DNA of 64,000 nt, taken from NCBI RefSeq assembly GCF_011299575.1, contig NZ_CP049863.1:620001-684000 (forward strand), given 5' to 3'. Below the pieces are notes generated by a model. That model worked only from the letters and a program-made list of their open reading frames with translations, was not told the origin of the DNA and did no database searches. Made by a program: the position numbers and the translations under genes. This DNA is from Leucobacter viscericola. GTDB lineage: Bacteria; Actinomycetota; Actinomycetes; Actinomycetales; Microbacteriaceae. Below, one piece after another: positions 8,440-17,269 of this stretch; position 1 is the stretch's first letter, and each line of letters starts with the position of its first letter.

Positions 8440-10152
8440 TTAGCGACCGTCGAAGTCTCCGCGCAGTGCGCGCTCAAGCGTGTCGAGACGCACACCACCC
8501 AGGGCAAGCGCTCGGCGGTGGAAGTCGCGTATGTCGAAGCTCTCTCCGCGTGCGGTGGCACTCTGAGCCGCATCATCTCGCAGTTGCTCCCAGATGCGCT
8601 GCCCGATCTTATAGGAGGGGGCCTGACCCGCCCACCCCAGGTAGCGATTCACTTCGAAGCGCACAAAACCGTCGTTCATGTTGACGTTGTCGCGCATGAA
8701 CTCAAGGGCATATTCACCGTCCCAGACACCAGCGCCGTCGGGTCGCTGCTTGCCGAGGTGCACACCGATGTCGAGCACCACGCGTGCCGCGCGCATCCGC
8801 TGCCCGTCGAGCATGCCGAGGCGGTCGGCGGGATCATCGAGGTACCCCAGCTGCTCCATCAGGCGCTCGGCGTACAGCGCCCAGCCCTCGGCGTGACCCG
8901 AGGTGCCGGCGAGCTGCCGACGCCACTCATTGAGCAGGCCACGGTTCACAACGGCCTGACCGATCTGCAGGTGGTGGCCGGGAACACCCTCGTGAAACAC
9001 GGTCGTCAACTCACGCCAGGTATCAAACTCGGTAACCCCCTCGGGCACCGACCACCACATGCGACCCGGGCGCGAGAAGTCGTCAGCGGGGCCGGTGTAG
9101 TAGATGCCGCCCTCTTGCGTGGGAGCGATCATGCACTCGAGCGTGCGAATTTCGGCGGGGATGTCGAACTGAGTCTCACCCAGCTCCGCAACCGCACGGT
9201 CGCTGGTCTCCTGCATCCAGCGCTGCAACGCGTCGGTGCCGTGCAGTTTACGCGCGGGGTCGTTTTCGAGCAGGGCAATCGCTTCAGCAATGATCCCGGG
9301 ACCGGGTTTACCTCCCGGCACAATCTCGGCGGCAATCCGCTGCTGCTCCTCGACCATGCGTGCAAGCTCTTCGATACCCCACTCGTAGGTCTCATCGAGG
9401 TCAACGCGCTTGCCCAAAAAGCCCTCTGATGCCCGCTCGTAACGCTCGCGTCCAAACGCGTCCGCTTCGGGGGCGTGCGGCGCGACCTCACGGTCCAAGA
9501 ACTCCGCGAGTTCGGCGTAGGCGCGCTCAGCACCCTTCGCAGCTTCCGCAAGATCCTGCGCCAAAGACGCAGGCACACCACTGGCTCTCGCGGCCAGCGT
9601 GGAAAAGGTGCCGCTATCGGCGGAGCCGCCCGATCCTGCAGTCCGTCGCGACTGCTCAGACACCTCCCGCAACTGGCGGATCGCCGGGACAAGCCCGCGC
9701 GCAACACCCTGCGCAAGCGAAGCCCGGTACCCCTCGAGCGAGGCCGGAACGGCGCTCAGGCGCTCAGCAATCACGCTCCAGTCTTGTTCGGAGTCGGTCG
9801 GCATGAGATCAAAGATGTCTCGGATCTGCTGCGGGGGTGATTCAAGCACGTTGAGGTCACGCAGGTGTTCGCCAGCCTCGTAGCTCTCGATTCCGTGCCG
9901 CAGCTCTGCAGAGAGATCAGCCTGCGTTACCGCGTCAACAGCGTCGGCGACCGGTGCCGCGAGGAGCGCGTCGAGCGTCGTTCGCTCGGCCTTCGCGAGC
10001 GCCGCCGCTCCCTCAGGCGAGTAATCAGGAAGCCGATTGTTAGCTTCGCTACGACCGATGTACGTTCCAAGGGTGGGCGCGAGGTCAACGAGGGTGTCGA
10101 CCCAGGCCTCTGCGGCGGCATCGATAGGGGTACGTGTGCGTGGTGCGGTCAT
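8440..10152 (-). CDS. DUF885-family metallopeptidase-like protein
   Basis: A 570-residue DUF885 protein, a relative of M2/M3-type zinc carboxypeptidases. The zinc motif HEGVPGHHLQ is clear about two thirds along, with downstream SGHAEGWALYAE carrying the third-ligand glutamate region. No signal peptide is visible, so it should be cytoplasmic. The ATG at 10152 starts the protein just before the divergent small secreted gene. Confidence 0.88.
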   Translation of the reverse strand: MTAPRTRTPIDAAAEAWVDTLVDLAPTLGTYIGRSEANNRLPDYSPEGAAALAKAERTTLDALLAAPVADAVDAVTQADLSAELRHGIESYEAGEHLRDLNVLESPPQQIRDIFDLMPTDSEQDWSVIAERLSAVPASLEGYRASLAQGVARGLVPAIRQLREVSEQSRRTAGSGGSADSGTFSTLAARASGVPASLAQDLAEAAKGAERAYAELAEFLDREVAPHAPEADAFGRERYERASEGFLGKRVDLDETYEWGIEELARMVEEQQRIAAEIVPGGKPGPGIIAEAIALLENDPARKLHGTDALQRWMQETSDRAVAELGETQFDIPAEIRTLECMIAPTQEGGIYYTGPADDFSRPGRMWWSVPEGVTEFDTWRELTTVFHEGVPGHHLQIGQAVVNRGLLNEWRRQLAGTSGHAEGWALYAERLMEQLGYLDDPADRLGMLDGQRMRAARVVLDIGVHLGKQRPDGAGVWDGEYALEFMRDNVNMNDGFVRFEVNRYLGWAGQAPSYKIGQRIWEQLRDDAAQSATARGESFDIRDFHRRALALGGVRLDTLERALRGDFDGR

Positions 10153-10229
10153 GCCTCTACCCTATTAGGGATAGGATGATAGGGATCGGCGCTCGGCGCC
10201 AACATCATCAGGTACCGCGAGGAGACAAC

Positions 10230-10445
10230 GTGAAGATCCGCACCCGCATCGCAACTGCTGTGACCGTAGCTCTCGCTTCGGTGTTTGTTGCAGCACCCGC
10301 ATTCGCTACCACTGGCGACGTCCAGTTCTCGTACGCGGGCGATCCGCTGAACGTCGTTGCGATCTCCATCGTGGGCGTCATCCTGCTCGCGATCGTGCTG
10401 ATCGGCTCGACACTCATCGGCAACCTCTTCGAGAAGAAGAAGTAA
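10230..10445 (+). CDS. Small secreted/membrane protein, unknown
   Basis: 71 residues from the GTG at 10230 (GAGGAG lies upstream). The N-terminus is a signal peptide ending at AFA near residue 28; a short extracytoplasmic stretch is followed by a second hydrophobic span (VVAISIVGVILLAIVLIGS) and a basic C-terminus EKKK. Predicted topology is therefore a mature protein anchored by one C-terminal span. A strong terminator follows. I do not recognise the family. The longer reading from 10134 lacks the signal peptide at its start and is unlikely. Confidence 0.75.
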   Translation: MKIRTRIATAVTVALASVFVAAPAFATTGDVQFSYAGDPLNVVAISIVGVILLAIVLIGSTLIGNLFEKKK

Positions 10446-10459
10446 CCTCGAGAACTTCA

Positions 10460-10500
10460 AAGGGCGGTGCTGATCCGAAAGGATCGGCACCGCCCTTTTT
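10460..10500 (+). terminator. Rho-independent terminator
   Basis: A 17-bp stem (10460-10476 with 10481-10497, one G-T wobble) closed by a GAAA tetraloop and followed by TTTTTT. It ends the small secreted gene 14 bases after its stop; the A-tract on the other side could also serve the leftward decarboxylase gene. Confidence 0.93.
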
Positions 10501-10552
10501 GTGTGAACGTGTCGCTGCCAGCGAGTGTATCCGCCTCAGCACCAGCCAGCTG

Positions 10553-12175
10553 CTACCGCACCACGCGGAACCCGCCGACCTCCGCGTCAACCGCCCCGCG
10601 CACGTACCCGGTCGGCGATGCGGCGACAGCCCGCAGGAACGCAACGGTTTCGGCTGTGACCTCTTCGCCTGGAATCAGGTTCGGAATTCCGGGTGGGTAG
10701 GCGGCGAGGGTGTCAGCCGAGACGCGGCCGACCGCGTGCTCAAACGAGACAACCTCGCTCTCACCAAAGTAGGCCTCACGAGGCAGCATACGGAGCATGC
10801 CCGGAGCGGGGAGCGCGGGGAAGGCCTCGAGAGAGACCTCTTCAGTCGCGGCTTCTCGCAGTGCCTCCGCCTCAGCGACGACAGCCATGAGCGCGTCCAT
10901 AAAACGGTCAAGGTTCGGCGCGTTGAGCGCACCAATCACGGCGACAACTGACGTCGCGGTCGACATCTCTAGGTAGACACCGTGCTGCTCGATCATGCGG
11001 TTGCGCACCCAGTGGCCACTTTGCCCGAGTCCCGAGACGTCAATCGGCACACGAAGCACGTCAGTGTGCACGATATCCGGGAACTGTCCAAAATCGTCAC
11101 TGATGATGGAGAAGCGCGAATCTGCACGCAGTCGCTCACGCATCTCGGCCGCGATCTTCATGGCCTCGCCGATTCGATCCTGGCCCGTGACGAGCGCCTG
11201 CCTGGCCACGTCGAGCGATCCCATCAGAATGGCACTCGCAGAGGTTGAGGAGGTCATCGAATAGGCGCGCTCGACCAGCGGCTCAAGTCGCTCAGCAAAG
11301 GGCCCTTCTCCGAGGTGCAGCATCGCGGACTGCGTCAGCGATCCGGCGAGCTTGTGGGTGCTTGAGATGACGAGGTCGGCGCCCAGGCGAGCTGGCGACT
11401 CGGGCAGCTCCGGGTGGAATCCAAAGTGCGCCCCCCAAGCGCCGTCGACGATGAGCGCTGCGCCGTGTGCGTGCGCGACCGCGGCGAGACCGGCAACATC
11501 GGCCACTGAGCCGAAGTAACTCGGCGAAACCGCGTAGACACTCGAAACAGCGCGGCCAGCCTCGGCCTCGGCCGTGAGTGCCTCGTTCAGGGCGTCCGGT
11601 GTGAGCCCGTGAGCAATCCCGTGCTGCAGATCAACCGTCGGAGACACAAAGGCCGGGTTCAGCCCTGAGAGCAGCACACCGTCTGTGAAGCTGGAGTGCG
11701 AGCTGCGCTGAATAAGCACTCGCTCCCCCAAGCCACGAACCGCGATTGCGGCGGTGCGGTTGCCCTGCGAGGCGCCGTTCGTGAGAAACCAGGTGCGCTT
11801 CGCTCCCCAGGCCTCGGCGGCGAGAGCCTGGGCTTCTCTGAGTGGAGAGTCATCACCCAGATCGATACCCTCGAGCATCAGCGGGGCATCCAGCTCGGCG
11901 ACGCGGGCCCCAAAGAGGTCGACGATGTGCCGCGATCCATGATCCGGATCGTTGCCGTGGCCCGGCACCATGAGCGACAGCGGCGCAGAATCACCAAACC
12001 GGATAAGAGCCTCCGCGTAGGGCGCGCGCTGTTGCGCTGCCGAGACGGGGTGGGACAGCGGGCTCGAGGAAGCCCCCACGGTTATCGCGGCCATGGCGGG
12101 GCCTTCGGAGCCATGGTTACCTGCTGAGCCCTGGTCGCCCCCAAAATGAGGCGCACTGGTGTCTTGATGAAGCAT
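10553..12175 (-). CDS. Orn/Lys/Arg decarboxylase-type PLP enzyme
   Basis: A 540-residue fold-type I PLP enzyme of the basic amino-acid decarboxylase major-domain family. The Schiff-base lysine lies in SSTHKLAGS; an upstream LTNGASQGN motif binds phosphate, and IVDGAWGAH carries the Asp that contacts the pyridine nitrogen. The N-terminal wing of the long inducible enzymes is absent. ATG 12175 lacks a good ribosome site; ATG 12094, preceded by GAAGG, is an alternative that removes 27 low-complexity residues. It is divergent from a LysR gene, its likely regulator. Substrate (Lys, Orn or Arg) cannot be assigned. Confidence 0.82.
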   Translation of the reverse strand: MLHQDTSAPHFGGDQGSAGNHGSEGPAMAAITVGASSSPLSHPVSAAQQRAPYAEALIRFGDSAPLSLMVPGHGNDPDHGSRHIVDLFGARVAELDAPLMLEGIDLGDDSPLREAQALAAEAWGAKRTWFLTNGASQGNRTAAIAVRGLGERVLIQRSSHSSFTDGVLLSGLNPAFVSPTVDLQHGIAHGLTPDALNEALTAEAEAGRAVSSVYAVSPSYFGSVADVAGLAAVAHAHGAALIVDGAWGAHFGFHPELPESPARLGADLVISSTHKLAGSLTQSAMLHLGEGPFAERLEPLVERAYSMTSSTSASAILMGSLDVARQALVTGQDRIGEAMKIAAEMRERLRADSRFSIISDDFGQFPDIVHTDVLRVPIDVSGLGQSGHWVRNRMIEQHGVYLEMSTATSVVAVIGALNAPNLDRFMDALMAVVAEAEALREAATEEVSLEAFPALPAPGMLRMLPREAYFGESEVVSFEHAVGRVSADTLAAYPPGIPNLIPGEEVTAETVAFLRAVAASPTGYVRGAVDAEVGGFRVVR

Positions 12176-12299
12176 GAAGTAAGAATGCCCGTATCAAGGC
12201 CGAAACAGAACCCCTTATTGCGCTCTCGGGAACCATATAGAGTATTGAACAGTTATGGTGGATACACCGTCCTCGTTCCATACCACGTTAGGTTCGCTC

Positions 12300-13214
12300 G
12301 TGATCGATCTTCGCCAGTTACAAGCACTCAGCGCGGTTGCTGCTGAAGGATCCGTGGCCCGCGCAGCGACGCGCCTCGGCTGGAGCCAGCCCACGGTCGA
12401 TTATCACCTGCGCAACCTCGATCGACTCGTCGGTGCCGACCTGACAACTCGCAGCACACGCGGCAGCAAACTCACGACCGCCGGTGCGCTCATGCTTGAG
12501 CGGGGAGAAGAGATACTGGGCCTCGCGGATCGCGCACTCACCGACGTGCGCGACCTCTCAAAGCTGGGGAGGATCCGGCTCCGCTTTGGCACTTTTCCCA
12601 CCGCCGCTGCTCGCCTACTGCCCGGTATCGCGGCACGAACTGCCGAGCTGGGCATCGAGCTCGACACCATGCTCGAAGAGCTCACGCCACTGGTCACGCG
12701 AGTGAACCAGCGCACACTCGACGCGGCGCTCGTCTACGCAGCGGGCGGCTACCAGCTCCCCTTCCGAGCCGAGGTGCACACCACACACCTCTTCACCGAC
12801 CCGATGCTCCTTGCGCTCCCCTCCACCCACCCGGCAGCAAAACATCAGAGCTTCAACCGCGAAGATTTCCTGTCGCTCTCGAACGACAACTGGGTGACCG
12901 GCTCGACTCCGGGCGACACACTAGACGACCTGGTGAGGGAGGCATTCCAGGCAGACGGCCACAAGGTGAACGTCGCGATCCGCACCGACGACTATTCCGT
13001 TGTGCTCGGACTCGTGGCCGCGGGCATGGGGGTCGCCCTCGTACCGAGCCTCGCGACCAATAACCCCCCGGAGGGTGTGGCGCTTCGCCCGATCGAGGAT
13101 CCGCGCTTCACCCGCGAGCTTCTGCTCGCGGCGCCCGCGGGGCCGGGCGGTCCCTCGGCGGCCGTGCGTCAGCTCGCCGAGGTCGTGCGCCGCTCAATTA
13201 CAGCTCTTGGCTAG
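12300..13214 (+). CDS. LysR-family transcriptional regulator
   Basis: 304 residues from GTG 12300; the typical LysR opening IDLRQLQALSAVAAEGSVARAA starts there, and an in-frame ATG at 12255 would add 15 residues. N-terminal winged helix (about 1-60, SQPTVDYHLRNLDRLVG as recognition region), then a periplasmic-binding-like effector domain. By LysR habit it may control the divergent decarboxylase gene. Its last 17 bases overlap the end of the convergent MFS gene. Confidence 0.88.
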   Translation: MIDLRQLQALSAVAAEGSVARAATRLGWSQPTVDYHLRNLDRLVGADLTTRSTRGSKLTTAGALMLERGEEILGLADRALTDVRDLSKLGRIRLRFGTFPTAAARLLPGIAARTAELGIELDTMLEELTPLVTRVNQRTLDAALVYAAGGYQLPFRAEVHTTHLFTDPMLLALPSTHPAAKHQSFNREDFLSLSNDNWVTGSTPGDTLDDLVREAFQADGHKVNVAIRTDDYSVVLGLVAAGMGVALVPSLATNNPPEGVALRPIEDPRFTRELLLAAPAGPGGPSAAVRQLAEVVRRSITALG

Positions 13215-14676
13215 AGGCCTCAACCGGCGCTGAGTCTCGCACGAAGAAGGCGATCACAACACCAATCGTTGCCGCGACTCCCCCGATCAGGAACGCAGCT
13301 CGGGTTCCCTCGGCGAGTGCGTGCGCGTCCACGGCCTCGGGCGATCCCGCAGCACTCGTGGAGACAATCGTCATGACGGTCACAAACAGCGCGGTTCCGG
13401 CGGCGCCGGCCACCTGCTGCACCGTGGCAATCGTTGCGCTGCCGTACGAAGCAAGCTGCTGCGGCAGTGAACCGAGAGACACCGTAAACAGCGGCGTGAA
13501 CACACCCGCAAGTCCCAGGCTCAGCAGCAGGTGCGTCGCGAGCACCTGCCAGACGGAGGTGGTGTCGGTGAACAGTCCCATGCTCCACAGCGCAATGGCT
13601 GTGAGGATCGTTCCAGGGATCAGCACGAAGCGAGCGCCACGGTTGTCGACCATACGCCCGACGATCGGACCCATCAGGCCCATCAGCAGGCCACCCGGAA
13701 GCAGCAGCAAACCTGTCTCGAGTGTGTTGTGGCCGAGCACGTTCTGCACGTAAATCGGCAGCAGAATCAGCGAGCCGAACAGCGCCATCGCGCTGAACAC
13801 AAAGAGCACTACCGAGAGCGCGAATGGCCGCGAGTGGAACGTGCGCAGATCGAGCAGTGCGCGATCCTGCTTCTGCAGCAACAGCTGCCGCCAGATAAAG
13901 GTTCCGAGCGCGAGGCCACCAACCACCAGCGGAATCCACGGCTGGATCATGGCATCACCGTTCGCGGCCGATCCGATCTGGCTGAGCCCGTACACAATGC
14001 CGCCGAATCCGAGAGCCGACAACACAACGGAGAGTGCGTCGATCCTCGCCTTACGCTGCTCGCCGACGTTCGGCATGCGCAAGATACCAAGCAATAGCGC
14101 CACCAGCGCGATCGGCAGCACCACAATAAACAGCCAGCGCCAGTCGAGCACCTGCAGAATCAAGCCCGAAAGTGTCGGACCGAGCGCGGGAGCAACTGAG
14201 ATGACGATCGAGATGCGCCCCATCAACCTGCCGCGCTGGTTATCGGGCACCAACGTCACAACCGTGGTCATGAGAAGCGGCATCATGATTGCCGTGCCAC
14301 ACGCCTGCACCACACGCCCAATGACGAGCACACCGAACCCCGGCGCGGCGGCCGCGATCAGAGTGCCGAGCGAGAACAGCGTCATCGCGGTGATGAACAG
14401 CGTTCGAGTGGTCACGCGCTGAATGAGCATGCCGGTGATCGGAATCACGACGCTCATGGTTAGCAGGAACGCGGTCGTCAGCCACTGGCCCGCCGAAGCG
14501 GTGATGTGCAGGTCTTCCATCAGTCGCGGCAGAGCGACACCCATGACGGTCTCGTTCAGAATCACCACAAAGGCGGAGATGAGCAGCAGCCAAATGGCGA
14601 GCTGTTCGCGCGCACCAAACACCTTATCGGTGGGTGAACCTGAGGGTTGAGAAGAGCCATCGGCGGATTTAGACAT
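13198..14676 (-). CDS. MFS multidrug transporter, DHA2 (14-TM) family
   Basis: 492 residues with about 14 hydrophobic spans. Features of drug:H+ antiporters are visible: PRLMEDL after span 1, the motif-A-like loop GRLMGR and the motif-C stretch SVAPALGPTLSG in span 5. A polar N-terminus of ~25 residues precedes the first span. Probably a proton-coupled efflux pump in the cytoplasmic membrane; substrate unknown. Confidence 0.88.
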   Translation of the reverse strand: MSKSADGSSQPSGSPTDKVFGAREQLAIWLLLISAFVVILNETVMGVALPRLMEDLHITASAGQWLTTAFLLTMSVVIPITGMLIQRVTTRTLFITAMTLFSLGTLIAAAAPGFGVLVIGRVVQACGTAIMMPLLMTTVVTLVPDNQRGRLMGRISIVISVAPALGPTLSGLILQVLDWRWLFIVVLPIALVALLLGILRMPNVGEQRKARIDALSVVLSALGFGGIVYGLSQIGSAANGDAMIQPWIPLVVGGLALGTFIWRQLLLQKQDRALLDLRTFHSRPFALSVVLFVFSAMALFGSLILLPIYVQNVLGHNTLETGLLLLPGGLLMGLMGPIVGRMVDNRGARFVLIPGTILTAIALWSMGLFTDTTSVWQVLATHLLLSLGLAGVFTPLFTVSLGSLPQQLASYGSATIATVQQVAGAAGTALFVTVMTIVSTSAAGSPEAVDAHALAEGTRAAFLIGGVAATIGVVIAFFVRDSAPVEASSQEL

Positions 14677-14720
14677 AAGGTTTCAATCTTAGCCCAGCTG
14701 GCCCGCCGAGATAACCCGCC

Positions 14721-15485
14721 CTACTCGAAAGGATCGCGCAGGCGACTCAAGAATTCGCGAGTCTCTTCGCGTTCCGGATTCTCGAAGATCTGCTCGGGGG
14801 TTCCCGACTCGATGATCACACCGTCTTTGAGGTAGACCACGCGGTCAGCAACACGACGAGCGAACGACATCTCGTGCGTGGCCATCATGATGGTTGAACC
14901 AGCGGCCTTCAACTCGCGCACCAGGTCGAGCACCTCACCGACCAGCTGAGGATCAAGCGCGCTCGTAATCTCGTCGAGCAGCAGAAGTTCGGGATCCGTT
15001 GCAATCGCACGCGCAATCGCCACACGCTGCTGCTGACCGCCAGACAGGCGATCCGGAAACTCCTTCGCCTTATCTGCCAGACCAATACGCTCGAGCAGGG
15101 CGAGCCCGGTGCGCTCGGCATCGGCGCGAGAGGTGCCAACGACCTTACGAGCCGCGAGCGTGACGTTGTCGATCACGTTCATGTGCGGGAAGAGGTTGTA
15201 GTGCTGAAACACCACGCCGATCCGCGCCCGCACGGCATCAACCTTCACTCGCGGGTCCGTAATGTCTTCGCCAGCGAGCAGAATCCGGCCGTCATCGACC
15301 TGCTCCAGCAGGTTGACGGTCTTCAGCAGCGTGGACTTGCCCGATCCTGAAGCACCGATCAGCACAACAACCTCGTGGCGATCAACGGTCAGGTTGATCC
15401 CGCGCAGCACCGGCTGATCGCCGAAGCGCTTGTACACATTCTCCAGTTCGAGAACCGGTGCGATGGTTTGAGTAGCCGCGGTCAT
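14721..15485 (-). CDS. Polar amino-acid ABC transporter, ATP-binding protein
   Basis: 254 residues from ATG 15485, which overlaps the permease stop by four bases. Walker A GASGSGKST, Q-loop VFQHYNLFPHM, signature LSGGQQQRV, Walker B LLLLDEITSALDP and switch His in ATHEMSFAR are all intact and match the GlnQ/HisP group (the E-I-T-S variant is usual there). Third gene of an SBP-permease-ATPase operon. Confidence 0.93.
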   Translation of the reverse strand: MTAATQTIAPVLELENVYKRFGDQPVLRGINLTVDRHEVVVLIGASGSGKSTLLKTVNLLEQVDDGRILLAGEDITDPRVKVDAVRARIGVVFQHYNLFPHMNVIDNVTLAARKVVGTSRADAERTGLALLERIGLADKAKEFPDRLSGGQQQRVAIARAIATDPELLLLDEITSALDPQLVGEVLDLVRELKAAGSTIMMATHEMSFARRVADRVVYLKDGVIIESGTPEQIFENPEREETREFLSRLRDPFE

Positions 15486-16327
15486 ACCGTTCCCCCGATC
15501 TGCTCGCGCTTCTGCGCACGCGCGGTCATCCAGTCGGTCAGTCGAATGAACGGCCACGACAGCAGCACAAACAGAATTCCGGCCAGCACGTAGGGCGTGA
15601 AGTTGTAGCTCGACGCGACCTCAATCTGCGCTGCGCGCACGGCGTCGACCGCACCCAGTACCGAGATCAGGCCAACGTCCTTCTGCATCGACACGAAGTC
15701 GTTCATCAGCGCGGGCGTCACTTTTCGCACCGCCTGCGGCAGCACAACGATCCGCAGCGTCTTGCCGTGGCTCAGACCGAGCGAGCGAGCCGCGAGTCGC
15801 TGCGAAGGGTGCACGGCGTCGATGCCCGCGCGCAGCACCTCAGCCACGTAGGCCGAGTAGCACAGGATCAGCGCGATCGTGCCCCAAAACTGCGCCGGCA
15901 TGCGGCCAGTCAGCTCCAGACCCGGGATGCCGAAGCCCACCAGGTACAACACCAGCAGCACGGGAATGCCCCGGAAGATGTCGGTGTAACCCGCGGCGAG
16001 CAAGCGGAGCGGGGTGAAGACGGGCCCCTTGAGCGTGCGGGTCACCGCGAGCAGCGTGCCGAGGATCGCCACACCAATCACCGCGGCAAACAGCACCTGG
16101 ATGTTGAGCCAGAGTCCCTCGATTACGCGCGGGAACGCGTCAATGGCAACGGCCGGGTCAAAGAAGGTCTCGCTCACCCGGCTCCACCCGGGACTGTTGA
16201 CCAGAATGACCGCGATCACCGCGGCAAAGACAAGCGTGCTGAGCACGCTTACAAGAATCGACCGTCGCTTGCGTGTGCGCCGGAAGGCCCGGCGCTCAAG
16301 CTCAATCGTGCTGACGGAATCGATCAC
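15482..16327 (-). CDS. Polar amino-acid ABC transporter, permease
   Basis: 281 residues, GTG start overlapping the SBP stop (GTGA). About five to six spans, with the HisM/GlnP-type coupling region containing EVLRAGIDAVHPSQ and the following AARSLGLSHGKTLRIVVLPQA. A basic N-terminal tail of ~25 residues precedes the first span. Inner-membrane subunit of the importer encoded with its neighbours. Confidence 0.92.
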   Translation of the reverse strand: MIDSVSTIELERRAFRRTRKRRSILVSVLSTLVFAAVIAVILVNSPGWSRVSETFFDPAVAIDAFPRVIEGLWLNIQVLFAAVIGVAILGTLLAVTRTLKGPVFTPLRLLAAGYTDIFRGIPVLLVLYLVGFGIPGLELTGRMPAQFWGTIALILCYSAYVAEVLRAGIDAVHPSQRLAARSLGLSHGKTLRIVVLPQAVRKVTPALMNDFVSMQKDVGLISVLGAVDAVRAAQIEVASSYNFTPYVLAGILFVLLSWPFIRLTDWMTARAQKREQIGGTV

Positions 16328-17151
16328 TTGAGAACGGGCGCGCCCTGGTCAGCGATCCACTCGGCCTGGAGCTTGTCGAGCGTGCCGTTCTTGCGGAGCG
16401 TGTCGATTGCCTTCGAGACATCTGCAGTCAGCTGGGAATCCTTCGGCAGCACAAACGCGAACTCGTCGCCGCCCTCCTTCGAGTCGAGCTGGCCCACGAT
16501 CACACCGTTCTCGAGCTGCGCGTCACGCACGTAGAACGCGCCCGGCAGGTCGGTGACCATTGCGTCGATGGTGCCGTTCTGCAGCGCCGCAACCGTGTCG
16601 TCGACCGAGTTGAACACCTGCAGCTGCTGGGTCGGCGCGATCACGTCTTCGGCGACCTTGAGCGATGTGGTGCCCGAGGCAACGCCGATTGCGGCATCCT
16701 TCAGGTCGGCAATGTTCTTCGCCTTTGCAGCTTTGGTGCCAGCGGCGGCAACCACGGCCTGCGTCGTCTCGTAGTACGGTGACGAGAAGTCGACGGCCTT
16801 TTCGCGCTCGGGGCTCACGGAAAACTGCTGAACGTTGAGGTCAAAATCCTTCGGCCCCGGCGCAATCGCCGCGTCAAACGTGGTGCGAACCCACACAACA
16901 TCGCTCTTCTTGTAACCGAGCTCCTCAGCAACCGCGTACGACACAGCGGCCTCGAATCCCTTGCCACTCGCGGGGTCGTTGTCGAGCACCCAGGGTGCGT
17001 AGGCCGGCTCGCCCGTGGCGATCGTCAGCTTGCCCTTTGTAACGTTCGTGGGGCCTTCGCTGCCAGTATCACCGCTGGTGCAACCGGAAAGTGCGAGGAT
17101 CGCAGCGGCGCCGACAGCAATGACGGCGGCAAGACGAGACGTGCGTGACAT
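16324..17151 (-). CDS. Amino-acid ABC transporter substrate-binding lipoprotein
   Basis: 275 residues from ATG 17151, preceded by AAGGAG five bases upstream. Signal peptide with lipobox LSGC (Cys about residue 27), so it is membrane-anchored. The mature part is an SBP family 3 domain: GKLTIATGEPAYAPW, GFEAAVSYAVAEELGY, VDFSSPYYETTQAV, IGVASGTTS. First gene of the operon. The frame is open upstream to 17718 but that extension is not coding in character. Confidence 0.93.
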   Translation of the reverse strand: MSRTSRLAAVIAVGAAAILALSGCTSGDTGSEGPTNVTKGKLTIATGEPAYAPWVLDNDPASGKGFEAAVSYAVAEELGYKKSDVVWVRTTFDAAIAPGPKDFDLNVQQFSVSPEREKAVDFSSPYYETTQAVVAAAGTKAAKAKNIADLKDAAIGVASGTTSLKVAEDVIAPTQQLQVFNSVDDTVAALQNGTIDAMVTDLPGAFYVRDAQLENGVIVGQLDSKEGGDEFAFVLPKDSQLTADVSKAIDTLRKNGTLDKLQAEWIADQGAPVLK

Positions 17152-17269
17152 GTGTACTCCTTGAAACTGAGGTAGAGCAGTGCGCGGGCTTCTCCCGAAA
17201 AGCCGTTCTCTAGTGTAACTGTGACTCGGGATCGTGCGCGCAACGTGTGACCGAGCGCGCAACGCAGCG

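Noticed and set aside
8518..9429. 300-codon rightward frame opposite the DUF885 gene
   Set aside because: It mirrors the DUF885 codons; no ribosome site or recognisable domain, while the other strand has the HEGVPGHH zinc motif.
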